Source: Bradyrhizobium cenepequi (lineage in GTDB: Bacteria; Pseudomonadota; Alphaproteobacteria; Rhizobiales; Xanthobacteraceae). From it: 64,000 nucleotides of DNA. Shown one piece after another: positions 37,535-45,713 of the stretch. Every line of letters begins with the position of its first letter. Within the stretch, counting starts at the first letter, position 1. The DNA is taken from the NCBI RefSeq assembly GCF_020329485.1, contig NZ_JAGKJI010000033.1, forward strand, positions 1 to 64,000, written 5' to 3'. The notes under the pieces are model-generated. The model was not told the origin of the DNA. It searched no databases and saw only the letters and a program-made list of their open reading frames with translations. Position numbers and translations under genes: made by a program.

Positions 37535-38386
37535 TCATGTGTTCTTCACGAACGCGGCAAATGCATCCGCATAATCCGGATGCCAGCGCGAGAGCGCGGG
37601 ACGGTTCTCGACGATGTCGGAGGCCGCCCAGAGGATTCGCCGCTCGTCGAGCTGGCGCGGCACGTCATTGTCGGGACAAAGAATGTAGAAGTCGCCCGCG
37701 TCCAGCCGCTCGATCATGAAGTCGATCGTCTGCTCCGCCGTCCAGGCGCTGGCCGGTTTCTCGGCGCGGCCGCGTGCGGTCAGGCCCGTGAAGACGAAAC
37801 CGGGGATGAGCAGATGCGCGCTGAGGCGGCAGCCGGGCGTGTTGCGCAATTCATGCTGCAACGCCTCGGTGAAGGCTTTCACGCCGGCCTTGGATACGTT
37901 GTAGGCGGGATCGCCCGGCGGCGTGGTGATGCCCTGCTTGGAACCGGTGTTGATGATGAGGCCATCGCGCCCGCGCTCGATCATGCGCGGCACGAAGGCA
38001 TGCGTGCCGTTGATGATGCCCCACAGATTGACGCCGAGAATCCGCTGCCAGTTCTCGCGCGGACCGAACATCTGGCTGCCCGGCTGGATGCCAGCATTGT
38101 TCATCAGGACGTCGGCGCCGCCGAACCGCTGCTGGACCGCGCTTTCCAGCTTGACGAGATCCTCGAAGCGGCTGACGTCGACGGTTTCGGTCATGATGCT
38201 GTCGGCGCCGCCGGGCGCGACCGATGACAGTTTTGTGGCGGCATCCTTCAGGCTGTTCGCACTGACATCGGCGACACAGACCTTCATGCCCGAAGCGGCG
38301 AAGCGCATGGCGGCAGCGAGCCCGATGCCGGACGCGCCTCCGGTGATCACGGCGACATGGTCTGGCGACATGGTGGGATGAGGCAT
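37535..38386 (-). CDS. Short-chain dehydrogenase/reductase
   Basis: A 283-residue NAD(P)-dependent oxidoreductase. The cofactor motif TGGASGIG (15-22) and the NNAG motif (96-99) are present, and the catalytic Ser149, Tyr162 and Lys166 are seen in IINTGSKQG and AYNVSKAGVK. An extended C-terminal part (about 210-283) with WTAEQTIDFMIERLDAGDFY resembles the classical SDRs common in rhizobial catabolic clusters. It is divergent from the aldehyde dehydrogenase at 38592, a plausible functional partner in alcohol-to-acid oxidation. Confidence 0.92.
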   Translation of the reverse strand: MPHPTMSPDHVAVITGGASGIGLAAAMRFAASGMKVCVADVSANSLKDAATKLSSVAPGGADSIMTETVDVSRFEDLVKLESAVQQRFGGADVLMNNAGIQPGSQMFGPRENWQRILGVNLWGIINGTHAFVPRMIERGRDGLIINTGSKQGITTPPGDPAYNVSKAGVKAFTEALQHELRNTPGCRLSAHLLIPGFVFTGLTARGRAEKPASAWTAEQTIDFMIERLDAGDFYILCPDNDVPRQLDERRILWAASDIVENRPALSRWHPDYADAFAAFVKNT

Positions 38387-38530
38387 GGTCTGTCTCCGAC
38401 AAATATGTGGCAGGGTTCTCTAGGCTAACACGGCGGGCTCGCCATGCACGAAGCTGCATGGGAGGCTTTCATTGCTGCGCTGCCCGCAATCAAGCCGGCT
38501 GCTTTACGGATTCGCCCCACCGTTGTAGAG

Positions 38531-38545
38531 TTCCGCATATAACGG
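38531..38545. promoter_or_regulatory. TTCCGCATATAACGG, possible IclR-type operator
   Basis: CCG and CGG half-sites are separated by seven A/T-rich bases, 47 bp ahead of the aldehyde dehydrogenase gene and within the divergent SDR/ALDH promoter region. It resembles IclR-type sites of aromatic catabolic genes, from memory. No IclR gene is in the window. Confidence 0.3.
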
Positions 38546-38591
38546 TTTTGGAATCCTTCGAAATTCGAGGCAACATCAAGGGAGTGCAAAC

Positions 38592-40088
38592 ATGGCTGTC
38601 ACGCAGGCAATTCCGCTCACGCGTCATCCCTATGCAGACGGTTCCTACAAGAAGATGCTGATCGACGGCCAATGGGTCGATGCCGCCTCCGGTAAAAAGT
38701 TCGAGACCCACAATCCCGCGACCGGCGAATTGCTCGCGACAGTGGCCGAAGGCGATGCGGAAGATATCAACCGCGCGGTGACTGCGGCGCGCCGCGCCTT
38801 CGAGGGTCCGTGGAGCCAGGTCAAGCCGTTCGAGCGGCAGAACATGCTGCTCAAGCTTGCCGATCTCGTCGAGAAGAACTTCGACGAACTTTCCGAACTC
38901 GACACGCTCGATATGGGCGCGCCGATCAGCCGCACCCGCGGCAACCGCCTGCGCGTGCTCGGCATGCTGCGCTATTACGCCGGCCAGGCGACCGCGCTGC
39001 ATGGCGAGACCATCGAGAACTCGCTGCCGGGCGAGATCTTCTCCTATACCTTGAAGGAGCCGGTCGGCGTGGTCGGGGCGATCATTCCCTGGAACGGACC
39101 GCTCGCGGCAACCGTCTGGAAGATCGGTCCGGCGATCGCGACCGGCTGCACGGTGGTGCTGAAGCCCGCCGAGGAAGCGCCGCTGACGTCGCTGCGGCTT
39201 GCCGAGCTCTGCATGGAAGCCGGCATTCCGCCTGGAGTCGTCAACGTCGTGCCGGGCTATGGCGAGACTGCGGGCGCGGCGCTCTCCTCACACCCCGGCG
39301 TCGACAAGGTCGCCTTCACCGGCTCGCATATCACGGGACAAGCGATCGTGCGGGCCTCGGCCGGCAACCTCAAGCGCGTCTCGCTCGAGCTCGGCGGCAA
39401 GTCGCCCGACATCGTGTTCGCCGATGCCGATCTCGATCAGGCGGTGCCGGGCGCGGCAATGGCGGTGTTCGCCAATTCCGGCCAGATCTGCAGCGCCGGT
39501 ACGCGCCTCTTTGTCGAGCAGAAGATCTATGACGAGTTCGTCGGCCGCGTCGCTGAATTCGGCAAGAAGCTGCAGGTCGGCAACGGCATCGATCCGAACA
39601 CGCAGATCGGCCCCCTGGTGTCGCAGCAGCAGATGGACCGTGTCAGTGGCTATCTCGAGATCGGCCAGAAGGAGGGCGCGAGAGCGCTTGCCGGCGGCGC
39701 GCGGCTGACCGAAGGGCCATTGGCAAAAGGCTATTTCGTGCAGCCGACGGTGTTCGCCAATGTGCAAGATAATATGCGCATCGCGCAGGAGGAGATCTTC
39801 GGGCCCGTCATCTCCGCGATCGCCTTCAAGGACACCGACGAACTGATCAAACGCGCCAATGCCACGATGTTCGGGCTCGGCAGTGGCGTCTGGACCACCA
39901 ATGTCAGCAAGGCGCATCAGGTCGCCCGCGCGCTACGTGCCGGCTCGGTCTGGGTCAACTGCTACCAGACGATGGACCCGGCGGTGCCGTTCGGCGGCTA
40001 CAAGATGAGCGGCTATGGCCGCGAGTCCGGCAAGCAGCACCTTGAGGAATATCTCAACGTCAAGGCGGTCTGGATCAAGACGGCCTGA
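38592..40088 (+). CDS. Aldehyde dehydrogenase
   Basis: A 498-residue NAD(P)-dependent enzyme oxidising an aldehyde to its acid. Start ATG 38592 follows AAGGGAG. Catalytic residues are in place: Asn168 (IIPWNGP), Lys191 (VVLKPAEE), Glu266 (SLELGGKSP) and nucleophile Cys300 (SGQICSAGTR). The C-terminal VPFGGYKMSGYGRE is the usual oligomerisation end. Substrate cannot be predicted. With the divergent SDR and the downstream Old Yellow Enzyme, it may belong to a catabolic group. Confidence 0.95.
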   Translation: MAVTQAIPLTRHPYADGSYKKMLIDGQWVDAASGKKFETHNPATGELLATVAEGDAEDINRAVTAARRAFEGPWSQVKPFERQNMLLKLADLVEKNFDELSELDTLDMGAPISRTRGNRLRVLGMLRYYAGQATALHGETIENSLPGEIFSYTLKEPVGVVGAIIPWNGPLAATVWKIGPAIATGCTVVLKPAEEAPLTSLRLAELCMEAGIPPGVVNVVPGYGETAGAALSSHPGVDKVAFTGSHITGQAIVRASAGNLKRVSLELGGKSPDIVFADADLDQAVPGAAMAVFANSGQICSAGTRLFVEQKIYDEFVGRVAEFGKKLQVGNGIDPNTQIGPLVSQQQMDRVSGYLEIGQKEGARALAGGARLTEGPLAKGYFVQPTVFANVQDNMRIAQEEIFGPVISAIAFKDTDELIKRANATMFGLGSGVWTTNVSKAHQVARALRAGSVWVNCYQTMDPAVPFGGYKMSGYGRESGKQHLEEYLNVKAVWIKTA

Positions 40089-40097
40089 GACGTGTTC

Positions 40098-40251
40098 ACC
40101 TCTCCCGCTTGCGGGAGAGGTCGGCGCACCCGGATCGGCGCTTCGCGCCGTCCGAGTACAGGCTCCGCGCCGGGTGAGCGGCTCTCTCCACTCCGGGAGT
40201 CCCTATGCGGAGACACCCTCACCCCAGCCCTCTCCCGCAAGCGGGAGAGGG
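40098..40251. repeat. Intergenic palindromic repeat, family A copy 3
   Basis: CCTCTCCCGC/GCGGGAGAGG occurs at both ends. The middle holds the GCCGGGTGAG / CACCCTCACCCC arms, plus GGCGCTTCGCGCC as a small palindrome. It lies between the aldehyde dehydrogenase and the Old Yellow Enzyme genes on the same strand. Confidence 0.88.
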
Positions 40252-40331
40252 AGTCTACTCGCCACTTGCTTTTCAGCGGCGCGCGCCTCCCCTATAGTGC
40301 CGGCAACGACAACACAAAATTTGGGGCAGGC

Positions 40332-41459
40332 ATGAAATTCCCGTCGCTGTTCTCTCCTCTCAAGGTTGGTCCCTATCAGCTTCAGCACCGCGTGGTGATG
40401 GCACCCTTGACGCGGATGCGCGCGGAAAAGCCCTCGCTCGCACCGCGGCCGCTGAATGTGGAATATTATGCCCAGCGCGCCACGCCGGGTGGTCTGATCA
40501 TCGCGGAAGCCTCGCCGGTCGTGAACACCGGGTTCGGCAGCCCCGGCATTCCCGGCATCTACAGCGAACAGCAAATTGCCGGCTGGCGGAAAGTGGTCGA
40601 TGCCGTGCACGCCAAGGGTGGCATCATCTTCCTGCAGCTCTGGCATGTCGGGCGCGTTTCGCATTCCTCGTTCCAGCCGGGTGGCGCGCTGCCGGTCGCG
40701 CCATCAGCGGTGGCGATCTCCTCTGAGTTCAAGGCGATGACGGCGGAGGGTAAGGTGGTCGAGTATGAGACGCCGCGCGCGCTCGAGACCAGCGAGATTC
40801 CCGGTGTGATCGACGCCTACCGCGAGGGCGCGAAGAACGCGCTGAAGGCTGGCTTCGACGGCGTCGAGATTCATGGCGCCAATGGCTATCTGATCGAGCA
40901 GTTCCTGCAGTCGCGCAGCAACCTGCGCACCGACCAATATGGCGGCTCGATCGAGAACCGCGTGCGCTTCCTGATGGACGTGACCAAGGCTGTGATCGAG
41001 GTCTGGGGTGCGAACCGCGTCGGCGTGCGGCTGTCGCCTTACGGTATTGCCAACGGCAGCGGCGAGGCGGACCCGATGCCGCTTTACAGTCACGCCATCA
41101 AGTCGCTCGATCCGCTCGGGCTCGCCTATCTGCACTTCATCGAGCCGCGCTCCTCGGGCGCCGGCCGCGCCGAGGTCAATCACCAGAACGTGCCGTCGGC
41201 GATGGTGCTGTACCGCCCAATGTGGAGCGGCGTCCTGATCACCGCCGGCGGCTTCACCGGCGAGACTGCGGATGCCGCAATCGCCGCGGGACATGCGGAT
41301 GCGATCGCCTTCGGCCGCATCTTCATCTCCAATCCGGATCTGCCGCGACGGTTGCGGCGCGCCTATCCGATAACGCCGTATAACCGCGCCACCTTCTATG
41401 GTGGCGAGCAGAAGGGATATACGGATTATCCCGCGCATGACGAGATGGCGCAGGCGTAA
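40332..41459 (+). CDS. Alkene reductase of the Old Yellow Enzyme family (NemA-like)
   Basis: A 375-residue FMN enzyme that reduces activated C=C bonds or nitro compounds with NAD(P)H. ATG 40332 follows GGGGCAGG; a longer frame from 40092 runs through the palindromic repeat and is rejected. The His181/Asn184/Tyr186 triad in VEIHGANGYLIEQF matches family numbering. FLQLWHVGRVSH and the DQYGGSIENRVRF segment are characteristic. The C-terminal FGRIFISNPDLPRRL binds FMN phosphate. Physiological substrate unknown. Confidence 0.95.
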   Translation: MKFPSLFSPLKVGPYQLQHRVVMAPLTRMRAEKPSLAPRPLNVEYYAQRATPGGLIIAEASPVVNTGFGSPGIPGIYSEQQIAGWRKVVDAVHAKGGIIFLQLWHVGRVSHSSFQPGGALPVAPSAVAISSEFKAMTAEGKVVEYETPRALETSEIPGVIDAYREGAKNALKAGFDGVEIHGANGYLIEQFLQSRSNLRTDQYGGSIENRVRFLMDVTKAVIEVWGANRVGVRLSPYGIANGSGEADPMPLYSHAIKSLDPLGLAYLHFIEPRSSGAGRAEVNHQNVPSAMVLYRPMWSGVLITAGGFTGETADAAIAAGHADAIAFGRIFISNPDLPRRLRRAYPITPYNRATFYGGEQKGYTDYPAHDEMAQA

Positions 41460-41461
41460 GG

Positions 41462-41550
41462 CATTCGTTGTTGCGAGCGAAGCGAAGCAATCCTTGTCTC
41501 CGCGGGAGGAGAGATGGATTGCTTCGTCGCTTCGCTCCTCGCAATGACGG
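41462..41550. repeat. Intergenic palindromic repeat, family G
   Basis: CATTCGTTGTTGCGAGCG and AGCGAAGCAATCC are answered by GGATTGCTTCGTCGCTTCG and CTCGCAATGACGG. It forms an 88-bp imperfect inverted repeat between the alkene reductase and GFA-like genes. Confidence 0.85.
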
Positions 41551-41568
41551 AAGAGACGGAAAACCGAG

Positions 41569-42051
41569 ATGGCCAAAGCAGCCGCTGCAGGAGGTATCGC
41601 GTCGGGCCAATGCCTGTGCGGCGCAGTGCGGTTTGAGATCGACACGCCGGCGCGCTGGGCGTGGCATGATCATTCCGCGCCAAGCCGCCGTGCGCATGGC
41701 GCGGCCTATGCGACCTATGTCGGGAGCTGGCGCAAGCGGTTCCGCATCACCGCGGGCGAGGATGCGATCACGCGCTACGAGGATCAGGCGACGAAGACCG
41801 TGCGCAGCTTCTGCGCGACCTGCGGGACGCCCTTAACTTACGAACGCGCCCGCTCGCCGCACATGGTGAACATTCCGCGCGCGCTGTTTTCGGGGCGCAC
41901 CGGCCGGCAGCCGCTCTATCACATCGCCATCGAAGAATTGCAGGAGTGGACTTATACCGGCGAGCCGCTGGTGCCGCTGAAGGGTTACCCCGGCGTGGTC
42001 TGGCAACGCTCGAAAAAGAAGAAGCGATCCGATCGCGAGGGGATGTTCTAG
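41569..42051 (+). CDS. GFA/CENP-V-family protein with incomplete zinc site
   Basis: A 160-residue protein of the glutathione-dependent formaldehyde-activating (GFA) fold. Zinc cysteines Cys15 and Cys17 (GQCLCGAVRFE) and Cys82 and Cys85 (SFCATCGTPL) remain. The expected CxxC block after the first strand is replaced by WHDHSAPSRR, so the catalytic zinc is probably lost or bound by His/Asp. Activity on formaldehyde is therefore unlikely. The tail is Lys-rich (SKKKKRSDRE). No partner gene is evident. Confidence 0.82.
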   Translation: MAKAAAAGGIASGQCLCGAVRFEIDTPARWAWHDHSAPSRRAHGAAYATYVGSWRKRFRITAGEDAITRYEDQATKTVRSFCATCGTPLTYERARSPHMVNIPRALFSGRTGRQPLYHIAIEELQEWTYTGEPLVPLKGYPGVVWQRSKKKKRSDREGMF

Positions 42052-42260
42052 GGCGTGTACTCATAAGGAGTGCCGATGGGCATGGCATTTCCGCATCACC
42101 CTCGGAATCGGACATCCGGGCTTGCCTTCAGCCGGTCTGCTTTGGGGCCACGCGCGGACATTGGCTGCTCTGCGTAGTCACGCACCGGAGCAGCCTATCC
42201 TTCCCCGTGAAATGCGATAGCATTCGTAGCCTACGAAAGTCTTTTGATCGGGAGGTGGCC

Positions 42261-43745
42261 ATGACCAGAGCTTTGCTTGCCCTGCTCGTCGCGATTCTGG
42301 GCATCTGCATGGCAGCAGCAGGGGAGCCGCTGTCCGCCCAAGATGCTCTCATCGCTCGTGCAAGATCGCTTGAGCTGGACACGCCCTATGTGCCGCCTCC
42401 CGGGGATCCGCTGGAGCATCATACGGCGGGGTTTGCCAAGGTCATGTGCTCGGCGGTTTTCATTACGGGACTTGATCCCGAGTTTGCCGCCGAAAATGTG
42501 GGATATTTCACGAGCCCCTACGCGGAACGGGCAAAAGTCGGCAAACCGGTGATCGATCGCGCCAACCAGGCCGTTCACATCACGCTTCCCTATGGAATTG
42601 CGCGCACCGCAAAATATCTCGGCTCTCAAGGCTGCGTCACACTGCCGGTCGGCGAAACGACCGTGAAGTTCAAGCCGGTTGCCGTGAAGAGCGGGTTGCC
42701 GGACCCTGCCACGCAGCGATGGCCGATGGGCGACGTGGTGGGCGATGAGCCACTGCCGCGGGAGATCGACGCGGCGAAGCTTCAGCAGGCCGTGGACGCA
42801 GCCTTCGAGCCGGCCGAAGCGATGACCGCGGCTTTTGTGGTCACGTGGAAAGGCCAGCTTATTGCCGAGCGTTACGGTCCAGGCATAACTGCGCACACGC
42901 CGCTGGAATCCTGGTCGATGGGCAAGAGCATGATCGCCGCCCTCTTTGGGATTCTCGTGAAACAGGGCAGCTACGACCTCTCGCAGCCGGCACCGATTCC
43001 GGAGTGGCAAACGCCGGATGATCCCCGTGCAAAAATCCGGATTGCCGACCTTCTTCACATGTCGAGCGGACTCCGGATCAAAGCGCCGCAGGATCCCGAT
43101 TACGATCCTTCGGGTCCGTATCCCGACCACGTTTACCTGTACACCGGAGGCATCGATTCCTGTCACTACGCGGCAACGCGCCCATTGCAATGGCCTCCCA
43201 ACACGATCGGCCGCTACCACAACACGGATCCGGTGATGATCAATTATCTGATCCGACTGGCAGTGGAGAAACGTGGTGAGGATTATCTATCGTTCCCGCA
43301 GCGTGCGTTGTTCGACAGGATCGGCATCCGCACGATGGTGATCGAAACCGATCCATTTGGAAACTTTCTCGGGCAGGGATATGATTTGGGGTCCGGACGC
43401 GACTGGGCGCGTCTTGGAAATTTGTATCTTCAGGATGGTGTTTGGAACGACGAACGGATTCTTCCAGAGGGCTATGTCAAATTCGCGAGCACGCCTGCGC
43501 CTGCCTGGAAAGCCGACGGGCAGCCGATCTATGGCGCCTTCTTCTGGATCAACGGTAACGGCACGTTTCCGGTACCGAAGGATGCCTATTACATGGCAGG
43601 CGCAGGTGGGCAGACCACGCTCATTATTCCGTCGCACGATCTAACCGTCGTGCGCATGGGGCACTACAAGGGTGCCGCGCCTGGAGCGGCGAGCTTCAGG
43701 AAAGCGCTTGCACTCCTGATGCAGGCAGTACCAAAGAGCGATTAA
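42261..43745 (+). CDS. Secreted serine hydrolase, class C beta-lactamase fold
   Basis: A 494-residue exported protein. ATG 42261 has GGGAGG upstream; the frame extends upstream without support. A signal peptide covers about 1-22 (RALLALLVAILGICMAAAG). Residues about 25-180 form an N-terminal part that includes FAKVMCSAVFITGLDP and LGSQGCVTLPVG, whose cysteines may pair. The beta-lactamase-type domain follows, with Ser219 in SMGK (SxxK), Tyr319 in YHN (YxN) and GGQTTLIIPSHDL near the third motif. Such proteins are usually esterases or peptidases, not resistance enzymes. Confidence 0.87.
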   Translation: MTRALLALLVAILGICMAAAGEPLSAQDALIARARSLELDTPYVPPPGDPLEHHTAGFAKVMCSAVFITGLDPEFAAENVGYFTSPYAERAKVGKPVIDRANQAVHITLPYGIARTAKYLGSQGCVTLPVGETTVKFKPVAVKSGLPDPATQRWPMGDVVGDEPLPREIDAAKLQQAVDAAFEPAEAMTAAFVVTWKGQLIAERYGPGITAHTPLESWSMGKSMIAALFGILVKQGSYDLSQPAPIPEWQTPDDPRAKIRIADLLHMSSGLRIKAPQDPDYDPSGPYPDHVYLYTGGIDSCHYAATRPLQWPPNTIGRYHNTDPVMINYLIRLAVEKRGEDYLSFPQRALFDRIGIRTMVIETDPFGNFLGQGYDLGSGRDWARLGNLYLQDGVWNDERILPEGYVKFASTPAPAWKADGQPIYGAFFWINGNGTFPVPKDAYYMAGAGGQTTLIIPSHDLTVVRMGHYKGAAPGAASFRKALALLMQAVPKSD

Positions 43746-43959
43746 CGTGTGCGAAGACCACCGCCATTCGGATCGCGCTCTGATGTAATTCGAGCGGGTT
43801 CGAGCGGGTTCGAGCAGCGAGCGCGTTTACGAGGCAGCCGACGCCAGCTCTGAGTCAAAAGCGCCGTTTTGAAAGCCGGCAAGTTCCGGTCTACCACGAT
43901 AATCAGACGATTCGAGAGCCATGCCGGCCTTCGCGTTAGGGCCCAGGAGCAGACATTCC

Positions 43960-44343
43960 TTACGTCGCCGATTCCGCCTCAATCCCCGCTTCGGCAAGTT
44001 CTTTGAACCCCCCAATGTTGAAAACCTTCGTATAACCCATCTCCTGAAGGGCTTTTCCGGCAAGTGCAGAACGACCACCTGACGCACAATGCAAAAGGAT
44101 CGTCTTGTCTTTGTTGAACGCTGGATTGTAATAGGGGCTTTCGGGGTCGGCGCGAAACTCCAACATGCCGCGTGACACGTTCAGAGCACCTTTGAGCTTA
44201 CCTGTTTGCTGAACCTCGGTCGGATCACGAACATCGACGACCAGCACCTCCGGCGACCGCAGTTTCTCAGCCGCTTCAGCAGGAGACAACTTCGGGACTA
44301 CAGCATTCGCTTCCGCCAACATCTGCTTCACATTCTGGGGCAT
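43960..44343 (-). CDS. Rhodanese-like domain protein
   Basis: A 127-residue single-domain sulfurtransferase-like protein. The active-site loop CASGGRS has Cys86 with the GR pair that favours thiosulfate or polysulfide chemistry. VVDVRDPTEVQQTGKLKGAL is the conserved N-terminal half. The protein lacks a signal peptide. The 214-bp gap before it carries three tandem copies of TCGAGCGGGT near 43793 and no gene. Substrate unknown. Confidence 0.92.
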   Translation of the reverse strand: MPQNVKQMLAEANAVVPKLSPAEAAEKLRSPEVLVVDVRDPTEVQQTGKLKGALNVSRGMLEFRADPESPYYNPAFNKDKTILLHCASGGRSALAGKALQEMGYTKVFNIGGFKELAEAGIEAESAT

Positions 44344-44928
44344 CGCTTTCCTCCTCCGGCTAGCCGTTTAGCCGCGACGCGATGGTATACGAAGGAACCT
44401 ATTCAGTCCAATACGCCTGAGCCGCAGTCAGGGATCCGCGTCCAAAGCGTGAGTTTTGGAGTTTGCAGGAGCGCGCGCCCATCAACCGCGGCGCTCGCAT
44501 AGCGCTGCGCCCGTCCGACGAGACAGCGGTGAGATACGCTGCGGATCACGCGTTGATTGCGACCGCAACAGCTAGCTGGGACGCTGCATTGGTCAGACGC
44601 GGATGACCTGTCCTTTGAGTGAGTAGAGGATTGCGACGACCTCGTTGCGTTCCCCTGAACGTCGGCTCTGGGTCACGAACCGTAATGCTCGCGGCGAGCA
44701 AATAACGTCAGTTCTGCCTCCGAGAGACCAGAGCGAGACCTGCCAAATCCGTCGCGATGGGCCAAAAGCAGTCGGCCTCGAGTGCACGCGAGTCCGAAGC
44801 GGAAGGCGAACGGCCATCATAACGCGCGGTTATTGACTTCATCGCGTGACGTCATTTCCCATTTGCCGCGCGGAATTTCATGCTTACACGGTACCGGGCT
44901 CATCCGGCGCACAATCAGGAGGCTACAA
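44344..44928. other. Gene-free stretch between rhodanese and cupin genes
   Basis: About 585 bp with only short unsupported frames. A TTGACT box (44833) and the palindrome TGACGTCA (44847-44854) lie about 80 bp ahead of the cupin gene and may belong to its promoter. Nothing else is recognised. Confidence 0.4.
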
Positions 44929-45342
44929 ATGTCAGTCCAGAAGCCGGTTCTAACGCCGCCCCACGGTGGCGAGAAGGTGACCACGAGCGGAGGCTCGAGC
45001 ATCGAGATTAAAGTGGAGAGCAGCCAGTCCGGAGGCGAATATGGCGCTGTCTTGTGGACGGTGCGAGCTGGAGAGGAGCCTCCGATGCACATTCACTCGC
45101 GCGAGGACGAGCTAGTCTACGTGGTTGAGGGGCGGCTAATCGCGCGGGTCGGCGATTCCCGCGTTGAGGTGGGGGCAGGCTCATACGCGGCTCTTCCCCG
45201 TGGTGTGCCGCATACGATCGAAGTGGTCGGCGACCAAGCGACCCTGCTGGCCACCTACGTGCCGGGTGGGCTGGAGCGTTTGTTGGTGCCCCGGAAAGGC
45301 GAGAAGCCCGATCCGGCTGCTTTCGGCGTGACGTTCCCGTAG
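44929..45342 (+). CDS. Single-domain cupin protein
   Basis: A 137-residue cupin. ATG 44929 follows CAGGAGG. The first metal motif is MHIHSREDELVYVVEG (His54, His56, Glu near 59-61), and the second is AALPRGVPHTIEV with its His. AAs such as VGAGSYAALP form the conserved turn. Small cupins may be dioxygenases, isomerases or metal-dependent sensors, and the substrate cannot be deduced. It is flanked by gene-poor DNA on both sides. Confidence 0.9.
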   Translation: MSVQKPVLTPPHGGEKVTTSGGSSIEIKVESSQSGGEYGAVLWTVRAGEEPPMHIHSREDELVYVVEGRLIARVGDSRVEVGAGSYAALPRGVPHTIEVVGDQATLLATYVPGGLERLLVPRKGEKPDPAAFGVTFP

Positions 45343-45713
45343 GGCCGAGGACCACGGCGCGTGGCGTTCGTGACCGTGCGCCCACGCTGGCGCTCGGGAC
45401 CGCGCCAGATGATCGATTGCACGCGCCGGCCAGGTGCGCGTAACGGCCTCCCAGCTTCAGACCAACCAGCGCATATTTCCGCCTTGGGTCACAAGCGGCG
45501 TCTTCACCTGCTGGCGGTCACTTCCGGTCTTCCCGATAAGCAGACAATCTCAGTGTACGCCGGCATGTCTCAAAGGGGGCCATGACCGGACATTTCGTCG
45601 GTCACAGAGTGCGAGCACCCGCTAGCTGTTCCGAATAATTGAGACTAGATTAACGTTCTGCGCATGCGACACGATCGGCTAAGTTCATTCGGCCGCGAGT
45701 TTCGGACGAAGCC
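45343..45713. other. Gene-free stretch with decayed repeat-like sequence
   Basis: Contains CCGCCTTGGGTCACAAGCGGC near 45480, resembling the GTCTGCTTT-CCAAAAGCGGACAT type repeat seen at 42133 and 47243. No gene supported. Confidence 0.4.

Noticed and set aside
42261..43745. Antibiotic resistance beta-lactamase
   Set aside because: Length, the extra N-terminal region and overall sequence fit secreted serine hydrolases of unknown substrate rather than a resistance enzyme.
44593..44820. Possible 75-residue protein between rhodanese and cupin genes
   Set aside because: No ribosome site, no domain, and basic composition typical of chance frames.
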